Shown in pieces: positions 31,673 to 45,655 of a stretch of DNA of 64,000 bases (positions are counted from its first letter, which is position 1; every line of letters begins with the position of its first letter). Source of the DNA: Caenorhabditis remanei (Eukaryota; Nematoda; Chromadorea; Rhabditida; Rhabditidae); contig NC_071329.1 in the NCBI RefSeq assembly GCF_010183535.1, forward strand, positions 6,510,001 to 6,574,000, read 5' to 3'. Under the pieces are notes generated by a model. That model was not told the origin of the DNA and made no database searches. It saw only the letters and a list, made by a program, of their open reading frames with translations. Both the position numbers and the translations under genes were made by a program.

Positions 31673-34600
31673 CCCCCAGATTTCTGTGTACCTGATGGCT
31701 TCGGCTGGCTGAGAAAAAGACTCTGAAACGTCATCCCCCAGATTTCTGTGTACCTGATGGCTTCGGCTGGCTGAGAAAAGACTTCTGAACCTATGTTTTT
31801 CCCTTAGAGTATTGTATACCTGACAGCTTCGTCTGGTTGAGAAAAGGACTCTGAAACGTCATCCCCCAGATTTCTGTGTACCTGATGGCTTCGGCTGGCT
31901 GAGAAAAGACTTCTGAACCTATGTTTTTCCCTTAGAGCACTGTATACCTGACAGCTTCGGCTGGTTGAGAAAAAGACTCTGAAACCTCATCCCCCAGATT
32001 TCTGTGTACCTGATGGCTTCGGCTGGCTGAGAAAAGACTTCTGAACCTATGTTTTTCCCTTAGAGTATTGTATACCTGACAGCTTCGTCTGGTTGAGAAA
32101 AGGACTCTGAAACCTCATCCCCCAGATTTCTGTGTACCTGATGGCTTCGGCTGGCTGAGAAAAGACTTCTGAACCTATGTTTTTCCCTTAGAGCACTGTA
32201 TACCTGACAGCTTCGGCTGGTTGAGAAAAAGACTCTGAAACCTCATCCCCCAGATTTCTGTGTACCTGATGGCTTCGGCTGGCTGAGAAAAGACTTCTGA
32301 ACCTATGTTTTTCCCTTAGAGCACTGTATACCTGACAGCTTCGGCTGGTTGAGAAAAAGACTCTGAAACGTCATCCCCCAGATTTCTGTGTACCTGATGG
32401 CTTCGGCTGGCTGAGAAAAGACTTCTGAACCTATGTTTTTCCCTTAGAGCACTGTATACCTGACAGCTTCGGCTGGTTGAGAAAAAGACTCTGAAACCTC
32501 ATCCCCCAGATTTCTGTGTACCTGATGGCTTCGGCTGGCTGAGAAAAGACTTCTGAACCTATGTTTTTCCCTTAGAGCACTGTATACCTGACAGCTTCGT
32601 CTGGTTGAGAAAAGGACTCTGAAACCTCATCCCCCAGATTTCTGTGTACCTGATGGCTTCGGCTGGCTGAGAAAAGACTTCTGAACCTATGTTTTTCCCT
32701 TAGAGCACTGTATACCTGACAGCTTCGTCTGGTTGAGAAAAAGACTCTGAAACCTCATCCCCCAGATTTCTGTGTACCTGATGGCTTCGGCTGGCTGAGA
32801 AAAGACTTCTGAACCTATGTTTTTCCCTTAGAGCACTGTATACCTGACAGCTTCGGCTGGTTGAGAAAAGGACTCTGAAACCTCATCCCCCAGATTTCTG
32901 TGTACCTGATGGCTTCGGCTGGCTGAGAAAAGACTTCTGAACCTATGTTTTTCCCTTAGAGTATTGTATACCTGACAGCTTCGTCTGGTTGAGAAAAAGA
33001 CTCTGAAACCTCATCCCCCAGATTTCTGTGTACCTGATGGCTTCGGCTGGCTGAGAAAAGACTTCTGAACCTATGTTTTTCCCTTAGAGCACTGTATACC
33101 TGACAGCTTCGTCTGGTTGAGAAAAGGACTCTGAAACCTCATCCCCCAGATTTCTGTGTACCTGATGGCTTCGGCTGGCTGAGAAAAGACTTCTGAACCT
33201 ATGTTTTTCCCTTAGAGTATTGTATACCTGACAGCTTCGTCTGGTTGAGAAAAAGACTCTGAAACCTCATCCCCCAGATTTCTGTGTACCTGATGGCTTC
33301 GGCTGGCTGAGAAAAGACTTCTGAACCTATGTTTTTCCCTTAGAGCACTGTATACCTGACAGCTTCGGCTGGTTGAAAAAAAGACTCTGAAACCTCATCC
33401 CCCAGATTTCTGTGTACCTGATGGCTTCGGCTGGCTGAGAAAAGACTTCTGAACCTATGTTTTTCCCTTAGAGCACTGTATACCTGACAGCTTCGGCTGG
33501 TTGAGAAAAAGACTCTGAAACCTCATCCCCCAGATTTCTGTGTACCTGATGGCTTCGGCTGGCTGAGAAAAGACTTCTGAACCTATGTTTTTCCCTTAGA
33601 GCACTGTATACCTGACAGCTTCGGCTGGTTGAGAAAAAGACTCTGAAACCTCATCCCCCAGATTTCTGTGTACCTGATGGCTTCGGCTGGCTGAGAAAAG
33701 ACTTCTGAACCTATGTTTTTCCCTTAGAGCAATGTATACCTGACAGCTTCGGCTGGTTGAAAAAAAGACTCTGAAACCTCATCCCCCAGATTTCTGTGTA
33801 CCTGATGGCTTCGGCTGGCTGAGAAAAAGACTCTGAAACCTCATCCCCCAGATTTCTGTGTACCTGATGGCTTCGGCTGGCTGAGAAAAGACTTCTGAAC
33901 CTATGTTTTTCCCTTAGAGCACTGTATACCTGACAGCTTCGGCTGGTTGAGAAAAAGACTCTGAAACCTCATCCCCCAGATTTCTGTGTACCTGATGGCT
34001 TCGGCTGGCTGAGAAAAGACTTCTGAACCTATGTTTTTCCCTTAGAGCACTGTATACCTGACAGCTTCGGCTGGTTGAAAAAAAGACTCTGAAACCTCAT
34101 CCCCCAGATTTCTGTGTACCTGATGGCTTCGGCTGGTTGAGAAAAAGACTCTGAAACGTCATCCCCCAGATTTCTGTGTACCTGATGGCTTCGGCTGGCT
34201 GAGAAAAGACTTCTGAACCTATGTTTTTCCCTTAGAGCACTGTATACCTGACAGCTTCGGCTGGTTGAAAAAAAGACTCTGAAACCTCATCCCCCAGATT
34301 TCTGTGTACCTGATGGCTTCGGCTGGTTGAGAAAAAGACTCTGAAACGTCATCCCCCAGATTTCTGTGTACCTGATGGCTTCGGCTGGCTGAGAAAAGAC
34401 TTCTGAACCTATGTTTTTCCCTTAGAGCACTGTATACCTGACAGCTTCGGCTGGTTGAGAAAAAGACTCTGAAACCTCATCCCCCAGATTTCTGTGTACC
34501 TGATGGCTTCGGCTGGTTGAGAAAAAGACTCTGAAACGTCATCCCCCAGATTTCTGTGTACCTGATGGCTTCGGCTGGCTGAGAAAAGACTTCTGAACCT

Positions 34601-37600
34601 ATGTTTTTCCCTTAGAGCACTGTATACCTGACAGCTTCGGCTGGTTGAAAAAAAGACTCTGAAACCTCATCCCCCAGATTTCTGTGTACCTGATGGCTTC
34701 GGCTGGCTGAGAAAAAGACTCTGAAACGTCATCCCCCAGATTTCTGTGTACCTGATGGCTTCGGCTGGCTGAGAAAAGACTTCTGAACCTATGTTTTTCC
34801 CTTAGAGCACTGTATACCTGACAGCTTCGGCTGGTTGAAAAAAAGACTCTGAAACCTCATCCCCCAGATTTCTGTGTACCTGATGGCTTCGGCTGGTTGA
34901 GAAAAAGACTCTGAAACGTCATCCCCCAGATTTCTGTGTACCTGATGGCTTCGGCTGGCTGAGAAAAGACTTCTGAACCTATGTTTTTCCCTTAGAGCAC
35001 TGTATACCTGACAGCTTCGGCTGGTTGAGAAAAAGACTCTGAAACCTCATCCCCCAGATTTCTGTGTACCTGATGGCTTCGGCTGGTTGAGAAAAAGACT
35101 CTGAAACGTCATCCCCCAGATTTCTGTGTACCTGATGGCTTCGGCTGGCTGAGAAAAGACTTCTGAACCTATGTTTTTCCCTTAGATCACTTTATACCTG
35201 ACAGCTTCGTCTGGTTGAGAAAAGGACTCTGAAACCTCATCCCTCAGATTTCTGTGTACCTGATGGCTTCGGCTGGCTGAGAAAAGACTTCTGAACCTAT
35301 GTTTTTCCCTTAGAGTATTGTATACCTGACAGCTTCGGCTGGTTGAGAAAAAGACTCTGAAACCTCATCCCCCAGATTTCTGTGTACCTGATGGCTTCGG
35401 CTGGCTGAGAAAAGACTTCTGAACCTATGTTTTTCCCTTAGAGTATTGTATACCTGACAGCTTCGTCTGGTTGAGAAAAAGACTCTGAAACCTCATCCCC
35501 CAGATTTCTGTGTACCTGATGGCTTCGGCTGGCTGAGAAAAGACTTCTGAACCTATGTTTTTCCCTTAGAGCACTGTATACCTGACAGCTTCGGCTGGTT
35601 GAGAAAAAGACTCTGAAACCTCATCCCCCAGATTTCTGTGTACCTGATGGCTTCGGCTGGCTGAGAAAAGACTTCTGAACCTATGTTTTTCCCTTAGAGC
35701 ACTGTATACCTGACAGCTTCGGCTGGTTGAGAAAAAGACTCTGAAACCTCATCCCCCAGATTTCTGTGTACCTGATGGCTTCGGCTGGCTGAGAAAAGAC
35801 TTCTGAACCTATGTTTTTCCCTTAGAGTATTGTATACCTGACAGCTTCGGCTGGTTGAAAAAAAGACTCTGAAACCTCATCCCCCAGATTTCTGTGTACC
35901 TGATGGCTTCGGCTGGCTGAGAAAAGACTTCTGAACCTATGTTTTTCCCTTAGAGCACTGTATACCTGACAGCTTCGGCTGGTTGAGAAAAAGACTCTGA
36001 AACCTCATCCCCCAGATTTCTGTGTACCTGATGGCTTCGGCTGGCTGAGAAAAGACTTCTGAACCTATGTTTTTCCCTTAGAGCACTGTATACCTGACAG
36101 CTTCGGCTGGTTGAAAAAAAGACTCTGAAACCTCATCCCCCAGATTTCTGTGTACCTGATGGCTTCGGCTGGTTGAGAAAAAGACTCTGAAACGTCATCC
36201 CCCAGATTTCTGTGTACCTGATGGCTTCGGCTGGCTGAGAAAAGACTTCTGAACCTATGTTTTTCCCTTAGAGTATTGTATACCTGACAGCTTCGGCTGG
36301 TTGAGAAAAAGACTCTGAAACGTCATCCCCCAGATTTCTGTGTACCTGATGGCTTCGGCTGGCTGAGAAAAGACTTCTGAACCTATGTTTTTCCCTTAGA
36401 GTATTGTATACCTGACAGCTTCGGCTGGTTGAGAAAAAGACTCTGAAACCTCATCCCCCAGATTTCTGTGTACCAGATGGCTTCGGCTGGCTGAGAAAAG
36501 ACTTCTGAACCTATGTTTTTCCCTTAGAGTATTGTATACCTGACAGCTTCGGCTGGTTGAGAAAAAGACTCTGAAACCTCATCCCCCAGATTTCTGTGTA
36601 CCTGATGGCTTCGGCTGGCTGAGAAAAGACTTCTGAACCTATGTTTTTCCCTTAGAGTATTGTATACCTGACAGCTTCGGCTGGTTGAGAAAAAGACTCT
36701 GAAACGTCATCCCCCAGATTTCTGTGTACCTGATGGCTTCGGCTGGCTGAGAAAAGACTTCTGAACCTATGTTTTTCCCTTAGAGCACTGTATACCTGAC
36801 AGCTTCGGCTGGTTGAGAAAAAGACTCTGAAACCTCATCCCCCAGATTTCTGTGTACCTGATGGCTTCGGCTGGCTGAGAAAAGACTTCTGAACCTATGT
36901 TTTTCCCTTAGAGCACTGTATACCTGACAGCTTCGGCTGGTTGAGAAAAAGACTCTGAAACCTCATCCCCCAGATTTCTGTGTACCTGATGGCTTCGGCT
37001 GGCTGAGAAAAGACTTCTGAACCTATGTTTTTCCCTTAGAGCACTGTATACCTGACAGCTTCGGCTGGTTGAGAAAAAGACTCTGAAACCTCATCCCCCA
37101 GATTTCTGTGTACCTGATGGCTTCGGCTGGTTGAGAATAAGACTCTGAAACCTCATCCCCCAGATTTCTGTGTACCTGATGGCTTCGGCTGGTTGAGAAA
37201 AAGACTCTGAAACCTCATCCCCCAGATTTCTGTGTACCTGATGGCTTCGGCTGGTTGAGAAAAAGACTCTGAAACCTCATCCCCCAGATTTCTGTGTACC
37301 TGATGGCTTCGGCTGGTTGAGAAAAAGACTCTGAAACCTCATCCCCCAGATTTCTGTGTACCTGATGGCTTCGGCTGGCTGAGAAAAGACTTCTGAACCT
37401 ATGTTTTTCCCTTAGAGTATTGTATACCTGATGGCTTCGGCTGGTTGAGAAAAAGACTCTGAAACCTCATCCCCCAGATTTCTGTGTACCTGATGGCTTC
37501 GGCTGGCTGAGAAAAGACTTCTGAACCTATGTTTTTCCCTTAGAGTATTGTATACCTGATGGCTTCGGCTGGTTGAGAAAAAGACTCTGAAACCTCATCC

Positions 37601-40600
37601 CCCAGATTTCTGTGTACCTGATGGCTTCGGCTGGTTGAGAAAAAGACTCTGAAACCTCATCCCCCAGATTTCTGTGTACCTGATGGCTTCGGCTGGTCGA
37701 GAAAAAGACTCTGAAACCTCATCCCCCAGATTTCTGTGTACCTGATGGCTTCGGCTGGTTGAGAAAAAGACTCTGAAACCTCATCCCCCAGATTTCTGTG
37801 TACCTGATGGCTTCGGCTGGCTGAGAAAAGACTTCTGAACCTATGTTTTTCCCTTAGAGTATTGTATACCTGACAGCTTCGGCTGGTTGAGAAAAAGACT
37901 CTGAAACCTCATCCCCCAGATTTCTGTGTACCTGATGGCTTCGGCTGGCTGAGAAAAGACTTCTGAACCTATGTTTTTCCCTTAGAGTATTGTATACCTG
38001 ACAGCTTCGGCTGGTTGAGAAAAAGACTCTGAAACCTCATCCCCCAGATTTCTGTGTACCTGATGGCTTCGGCTGGCTGAGAAAAGACTTCTGAACCTAT
38101 GTTTTTCCCTTAGAGTATTGTATACCTGATGGCTTCGGCTGGTTGAGAAAAAGACTCTGAAACCTCATCCCCCAGATTTCTGTGTACCTGATGGCTTCGG
38201 CTGGTTGAGAAAAAGACTCTGAAACCTCATCCCCCAGATTTCTGTGTACCTGATGGCTTCGGCTGGTTGAGAAAAAGACTCTGAAACCTCATCCCCCAGA
38301 TTTCTGTGTACCTGATGGCTTCGGCTGGCTGAGAAAAGACTTCTGAACCTATGTTTTTCCCTTAGAGTATTGTATACCTGACAGCTTCGGCTGGTTGAGA
38401 AAAAGACTCTGAAACCTCATCCCCCAGATTTCTGTGTACCTGAGGGCTTCGGCTGGCTGAGAAAAGACTTCTGAACCTATGTTTTTCCCTTAGAGCACTG
38501 TATACCTGACAGCTTCGGCTGGTTGAGAAAAAGACTCTGAAACGTCATCCCCCAGATTTCTGTGTACCTGATGGCTTCGGCTGGCTGAGAAAAGACTTCT
38601 GAACCTATGTTTTTCCCTTAGAGTATTGTTCACCTGACAGCTTCGGCTGGTTGAGAAAAAGACTCTGAAACCTCATCCCCCAGATTTCTGTGTACCTGAT
38701 GGCTTCGGCTGGTTGAGAAAAAGACTCTGAAACGTCATCCCCCAGATTTCTGTGTACCTGATGGCTTCGGCTGGCTGAGAAAAGACTTCTGAACCTATGT
38801 TTTTCCCTTAGAGTATTGTATACCTGACAGCTTCGGCTGGTTGAGAAAAAGACTCTGAAACCTCATCCCCCAGATTTCTGTGTACCTGATGGCTTCGGCT
38901 GGTTGAGAAAAAGACTCTGAAACCTCATCCCCCAGATTTCTGTGTACCTGATGGCTTCGGCTGGCTGAGAAAAGACTTCTGAACCTATGTTTTTCCCTTA
39001 GAGCACTGTATACCTGACAGCTTCGGCTGGTTGAGAAAAAGACTCTGAAACGTCATCCCCCAGATTTCTGTGTACCTGATGGCTTCGGCTGGCTGAGAAA
39101 AGACTTCTGAACCTATGTTTTTCCCTTAGAGCACTGTATACCTGACAGCTTCGGCTGGTTGAGAAAAAGACTCTGAAACGTCATCCCCCAGATTTCTGTG
39201 TACCTGATGGCTTCGGCTGGCTGAGAAAAGACTTCTGAACCTATGTTTTTCCCTTAGAGCACTGTATACCTGACAGCTTCGGCTGGTTGAGAAAAAGACT
39301 CTGAAACGTCATCCCCCAGATTTCTGTGTACCTGATGGCTTCGGCTGGCTGAGAAAAGACTTCTGAACCTATGTTTTTCCCTTAGAGCACTGTATACCTG
39401 ACAGCTTCGGCTGGTTGAGAAAAAGACTCTGAAACGTCATCCCCCAGATTTCTGTGTACCTGATGGCTTCGGCTGGCTGAGAAAAGACTTCTGAACCTAT
39501 GTTTTTCCCTTAGAGCACTGTATACCTGACAGCTTCGTCTGGTTGAGAAAAGGACTCTGAAACCTCATCCCCCAGATTTCTGTGTACCTGATGGCTTCGG
39601 CTGGCTGAGAAAAGACTTCTGAACCTATGTTTTTCCCTTAGAGCACTGTATACCTGACAGCTTCGTCTGGTTGAGAAAAAGACTCTGAAACCTCATCCCC
39701 CAGATTTCTGTGTACCTGATGGCTTCGGCTGGCTGAGAAAAGACTTCTGAACCTATGTTTTTCCCTTAGAGCACTGTATACCTGACAGCTTCGGCTGGTT
39801 GAGAAAAAGACTCTGAAACGTCATCCCCCAGATTTCTGTGTACCTGATGGCTTCGGCTGGCTGAGAAAAGACTTCTGAACCTATGTTTTTCCCTTAGAGC
39901 ACTGTATACCTGACAGCTTCGTCTGGTTGAGAAAAAGACTCTGAAACCTCATCCCCCAGATTTCTGTGTACCTGATGGCTTCGGCTGGCTGAGAAAAGCT
40001 TCTGAACCTATGTTTTTCCCTTAGAGCACTGTATACCTGACAGCTTCGTCTGGTTGAGAAAAAGACTCGGAAACGTCATCCCCCAGATTTCTGTGTACCT
40101 GATGGCTTCGGCTGGCTGAGAAAAGACTTCTGAACCTATGTTTTTCCCTTAGAGTATTGTATACCTGACAGCTTCGTCTGGTTGAGAAAAAGACTCTGAA
40201 ACCTCATCCCCCAGATTTCTGTGTACCTGATGGCTTCGGCTGGCTGAGAAAAGCTTCTGAACCTATGTTTTTCCCTTAGAGTATTGTATACCTGACAGCT
40301 TCGTCTGGTTGAGAAAAAGACTCTGAAAACTCATCCCCCAGATTTCTGTGTACCTGATGGCTTCGGCTGGCTGAGAAAAGACTTCTGAACCTATGTTTTT
40401 CCCTTAGAGTATTGTATACCTGACAGCTTCGGCTGGTTGAGAAAAAGACTCTGAAACGTCATCCCCCAGATTTCTGTGTACCTGATGGCTTCGGCTGGCT
40501 GAGAAAAGACTTCTGAACCTATGTTTTTCCCTTAGAGCACTGTATACCTGACAGCTTCGTCTGGTTGAGAAAAAGACTCTGAAACCTCATCCCCCAGATT

Positions 40601-42951
40601 TCTGTGTACCTGATGGCTTCGGCTGGCTGAGAAAAGCTTCTGAACCTATGTTTTTCCCTTAGAGCACTGTATACCTGACAGCTTCGTCTGGTTGAGAAAA
40701 AGACTCGGAAACGTCATCCCCCAGATTTCTGTGTACCTGATGGCTTCGGCTGGCTGAGAAAAGACTTCTGAACCTATGTTTTTCCCTTAGAGTATTGTAT
40801 ACCTGACAGCTTCGTCTGGTTGAGAAAAAGACTCTGAAACCTCATCCCCCAGATTTCTGTGTACCTGATGGCTTCGGCTGGCTGAGAAAAGCTTCTGAAC
40901 CTATGTTTTTCCCTTAGAGTATTGTATACCTGACAGCTTCGTCTGGTTGAGAAAAAGACTCTGAAAACTCATCCCCCAGATTTCTGTGTACCTGATGGCT
41001 TCGGCTGGCTGAGAAAAGACTTCTGAACCTATGTTTTTCCCTTAGAGTATTGTATACCTGACAGCTTCGTCTGGTTGAGAAAAAGACTCTGAAACGTCAT
41101 CCCCCAGATTTCTGTGTACCTGATGGCTTCGGCTGGCTGAGAAAAGCTTCTGAACCTATGTTTTTCCCTTAGAGTATTGTATACCTGACAGCTTCGGCTG
41201 GTTGAGAAAAAGACTCTGAAACGTCATCCCCCAGATTTCTGTGTACCTGATGGCTTCGGCTGGCTGAGAAAAGACTTCTGAACCTATGTTTTTCCCTTAG
41301 AGTATTGTATACCTGACAGCTTCGGCTGGTTGAGAAAAAGACTCTGAAACCTCATCCCCCAGATTTCTGTGTACCTGATGGCTTCGGCTGGTTGAGAAAA
41401 AGACTCTGAAACCTCATCCCCCAGATTTCTGTGTACCTGATGGCTTCGGCTGGTTGAGAAAAAGACTCTGAAACCTCATCCCCCAGATTTCTGTGTACCT
41501 GATGGCTTCGGCTGGTTGAGAAAAAGACTCTGAAACCTCATCCCCCAGATTTCTGTGTACCTGATGGCTTCGGCTGGTTGAGAAAAAGACTCTGAAACCT
41601 CATCCCCCAGATTTCTGTGTACCTGATGGCTTCGGCTGGCTGAGAAAACACTTCTGAACCTATGTTTTTCCCTTAGAGTATTGTATACCTGACAGCTTCG
41701 GCTGGTTGAGAAAAAGACTCTGAAACCTCATCCCCCAGATTTCTGTGTACCTGATGGCTTCGGCTGGTTGAGAAAAAGACTCTGAAACGTCATCCCCCAG
41801 ATTTCTGTGTACCTGATGGCTTTGGCTGGCTGAGAAAAGACTTCTGAACCTATGTTTTTCCCTTAGAGTATTGTATACCTGACAGCTTCGGCTGGTTGAG
41901 AAAAAGACTCTGAAACGTTATCCCCCAGATTTCTGTGTACCTGATGGCTTCGGCTGGTTGAGAAAAGACTTCTGAACCTATGTTTTTCCCTTAGAGTATT
42001 GTATACCTGACAGCTTCGGCTGGTTGAGAAAAAGACTCTGAAACCTCATCCCCCAGATTTCTGTGTACCTGATGGCTTCGGCTGGTTGAGAAAAAGACTC
42101 TGAAACCTCATCCCCCAGATTTCTGTGTACCTGATGGCTTTGGCTGGCTGAGAAAAGACTTCTGAACCTATGTTTTTCCCTTAGAGTATTGTATACCTGA
42201 CAGCTTCGGCTGGTTGAGAAAAAGACTCTGAAACGTTATCCCCCAGATTTCTGTGTACCTGATGGCTTCGGCTGGCTGAGAAAAGACTTCTGAACCTATG
42301 TTTTTCCCTTAGAGCACTGTATACCTGACAGCTTCGGCTGGTTGAGAAAAAGACTCTGAAACCTCATCCCCCAGATTTCTGTGTACCTGATGGCTTCGGC
42401 TGGCTGAGAAAAGACTTCTGAACCTATGTTTTTCCCTTAGAGCACTGTATACCTGACAGCTTCGGCTGGTTGAGAAAAAGACTCTGAAACCTCATCCCCC
42501 AGATATCTGTGTACCTGATGGCTTCGGCTGGCTGAGAAAAGACTTCTGAACCTATGTTTTTCCCTTAGAGCACTGTATACCTGACAGCTTCGGCTGGTTG
42601 AGAAAAAGACTCTGAAACCTCATCCCCCAGATTTCTGTGTACCTGATGGCTTCGGCTGGCTGAGAAAAGACTTCTGAACCTATGTTTTTCCCTTAGAGCA
42701 CTGTATACCTGACAGCTTCGGCTGGTTGAGAAAAAGACTCTGAAACCTCATCCCCCAGATATCTGTGTACCTGATGGCTTCGGCTGGCTGAGAAAAGACT
42801 TCTGAACCTATGTTTTTCCCTTAGAGCACTTTATACCTGACAGCTTCGGCTGGTTGAGAAAAAGACTCTGAAACGTCATCCCCCAGATTTCTGTGTACCT
42901 GATGGCTTCGGCTGGCTGAGAAAAGACTTCTGAACCTATGTTTTTCCCTTA
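31673..42951 (+). repeat. 128-bp dimeric satellite array, block 1 (~11.3 kb)
   Basis: About 88 tandem units. The main unit is 128 bp, a dimer of a 61-bp monomer A (with CTCATCCCCCAGATTTCTGT) and a 67-bp monomer B (with TATGTTTTTCCCTTAGAG). Both monomers share the core CTTCGGCTGG-TGAGAAAA, so they come from one ancestral repeat. Linked variants mark sub-lineages (GCACTG or GTATTG, CTTCGTCTGG or CTTCGGCTGG, AACCTC or AACGTC). Runs of A monomers alone occur at about 37080-37370, 37600-37800, 38150-38300 and 41340-41620. No open frame is conserved. The array stops where the foldback element at 42952 inserts. Confidence 0.97.
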
Positions 42952-43184
42952 CAAGGGAACCTTTTAAGTGGTCCTTAATGCCAGCGAAAACGACCTATAC
43001 AGGTGGAAAGAGCATGTTTCAAAACCTATAAATCAACTTTCAAAAGTTGCTTCTGTGACCTTTAAGTGGCTGAAATTACCATCTGAAAATTGACCATTTT
43101 TACCATTGATTTGCTGCATTTCGCCCTCCCGCCTCCTCCAAATCCTATCACGTTTGTAATAAACTCCGGCGACACTTTAAAACG

Positions 43185-43254
43185 TGTTCGGATGGCGCAG
43201 GTGGTTAGCGTCTAGGTGGAAGAAAATTTTGGGCTGGTTCGACCCCTTCGCCAT
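43185..43254 (+). repeat. tRNA-like Pol III boxes in the left TIR
   Basis: GATGGCGCAGGTGGTTAGCG is A-box-like and GGTTCGACCCC is B-box-like, about 35 bp apart as in a tRNA. The acceptor stem does not pair, so it is probably not a functional tRNA. The inverse copy is at 45591-45655. Confidence 0.6.
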
Positions 43255-43433
43255 TTTTTTTCTTTTTTTTGTTTGATTTCTTTTTTTTCCAGTTTTTTCA
43301 ATGTTTTTCTGGAAGCTATCTTAAAAGTTTGGCCGCACCTCCATCTGTCTACCGGCAGATCTCTCTTATAATCATCAATTGAAAGGGATTCAGAAGAGAA
43401 TCACGTTGATGGTACAAGGCCATTAGTGCGTTA

Positions 43434-45248
43434 TTGAAAAAATCCCTCACTGATTATGATACATCGGAACTCGAGAAAAAGCTTACTACTGGTTCATCTA
43501 AAACCTTCTTCAGATTTATGAAAGACCACATGAAACCGTTTCATGAGGTCGGTATCATCAAGAACAATGGCGAAATTATCTGTGATGACATAACCAAAGC
43601 GGAGCTGTTTGCTGACAGGTTTTCGGAAGTGTTTACGCATGATGATGGCAATGTTCCATTCTTCAAACCAAGGTCCAACTCTATTATCGATGGCTACGAA
43701 TTCGAACCGTATATAGTGGAAGCCGTGTTGGCAAAGCTCAAGCCCAGACATAATCGAACTCCGGACCAGATTCCTGCTATATTTCTGAAGAGAGTTGCCA
43801 CCGCCATCGCGTTCCCACTCACTCTAATTTACAACAAATCACTGTCAACTGGCAACATACCTCATATCTGGAAAAAAGCCATTGTTGTACCGTTGCACAA
43901 AAAAGGTCTTAGATCAGACTGTAACAACTACAGGCCAATTGCACTTACGTCCAGTGTCTGTAAAACTATGGAAACCATTCTTAGAAGAGTTTTGGTCCAA
44001 CACCTGAATGTCAACGGCCTATTGAATGGGAGTCAATACGGTTTTCGCGCTTACCGAAGTTGCGAATCTCAACTTATTCATTATCAAGGCTCTCTATTAC
44101 AAGATCTGGAAAGGCACAAAGCCAACTTTGCCATCTATATAGACTTCAGTAAAGCGTTTGACAAAGTACCGCACAACAAATTATTGACCAAACTCGAAGG
44201 ATATGGTGTTCAAGGAAACCTTCTTCGTTGGTTATCCACGTTTCTGACTAATCGTAATCAGGTAATTTCTCTAAATGGAATTTACTCGAAACCTATGGAT
44301 GTTATTAGTGGAGTGCCACAAGGCTCTGTCCTTGGTCCTCTTCTCTTCCTCCTATACATCAACGATATTAGTGACAACGTGGAATCCAATATATTAATGT
44401 TCGCGGATGATCTAAAACTCTTCTCTCCGCATGCCAATTTATTGCAGAATGATTTAGCTATTATATCCGATTGGTGCTCCCAGTGGCAAATGACAGTCGC
44501 ACCAAACAAATGTGAAGTTATTGCGTTCAGACACTCGACACGCAACCTTAAAAGCAAATCTTCCCCGGATTTCCATATTTCGGGTTTGAAACTCCCTTTT
44601 GTAAGGCATATTCGAGATCTGGGAATATTCTTTTCGGACGACCTTTCTTTCACACATCATGTCAACATTATTCTAAGGAGATCTCAATTCAGAGTGAATA
44701 TGCTTTTCAATATTCTCAAGAATTCGACTATGGAAGTGTTTATTAGATGTTATATTATATATATTCGACCTATCTTGGAGTATGGATGTACCATTTTCTC
44801 GCCCTATCTCAAACTTCACATTCGGAAGATTGAATCTATTCAGAAGTCATTTGTTCATCGAATTTTCAAAAAATTTGGAATAGAATATACATCCTATTTC
44901 AACGCTCTGGATATATGTGGACTGGACTCTCTGGAGCTCAGAAGATTAGTTTTCGATTTGGTATTTATATATAAATCAATTATCAGCAGAGAGATCTATT
45001 GTGCAAATGCCTTATTTACATTTATTCCATCTGTTAAATCTCTAAGAAGACACCCATTTTATTTGCGTTGTAATATCAAAAATAGTAACAAATCCAGCTC
45101 CCAGTTCTTGTCCAACCGTACTTTAAACTGTTGGAATTCTCTACCCGTTTCTTCTTTCCCGGTTAAATCCTCCTCCCGTTCGTTTAAAACTAACTTGAAA
45201 CATGTTGATTTGTCTAAGTATCTAACTCTTTCTCCCCTCAACTATTAA
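43434..45248 (+). pseudogene. 5'-truncated non-LTR retrotransposon reverse transcriptase
   Basis: A frame of about 604 codons encodes an RT domain. Visible motifs: NNYRPIAL, then YIDFSKAFDKVPH (catalytic Asp of motif A), SGVPQGSVLGPLLFLLYIND (motif B), and MFADDLKLF (FADD box, motif C), followed by the thumb and C-terminal region typical of jockey/CR1-like elements. The frame has no ATG at its start: it is open from about 43410, with stops upstream. The apurinic endonuclease domain expected before the RT is absent. It is best read as a dead 5'-truncated LINE copy inserted between the TIRs of the foldback element. The RT frame itself is unbroken, so the insertion is fairly young. AATAAA lies at about 45477. 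Confidence 0.85.
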
Positions 45249-45590
45249 TGTTTCTACTTGTCTCCCCCCTCCCTCTCTCGTTTTTGGCCTATTCACGAGG
45301 TAGCAAAAAAAGGGCAAAACTATTTTTCTCTTTTTTTTTTTACTACTTCCAAAGGGAAAAATAGTTTTTTACCACCTAATTTTGCGTCCTCCAGAATCGG
45401 CCCATCAAATATTTATTTATCTTTTTGAATCCACTTCGGTTGTATCAGTGGCTCCTTGCCCTTCATATCGAATTAAATAAATGCTTACAATGGTGGTACA
45501 AAAAAGACTTATATGATAGCTTCCAGAAAAACATTGAAAAAACTGGAAAAAAAAGAAATCAAACAAAAAAAAGAAAAAAAAATGGCGAAG

Positions 45591-45655
45591 GGGTCGAACC
45601 AGCCCAAAATTTTCCTCCACCTAGACGCTAACCACCTGCGCCATCCGAACACGTT
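45591..45655 (-). repeat. tRNA-like Pol III boxes in the right TIR
   Basis: Inverted copy of 43185-43254: GGGGTCGAACC followed by CGCTAACCACCTGCGCCATC on the plus strand. The element therefore has two convergent tRNA-like promoters. Confidence 0.6.

Noticed and set aside
43185..43254. Functional tRNA gene in the foldback TIR
   Set aside because: A and B boxes are present but acceptor and anticodon stems do not pair, and the sequence is part of a transposon terminus.
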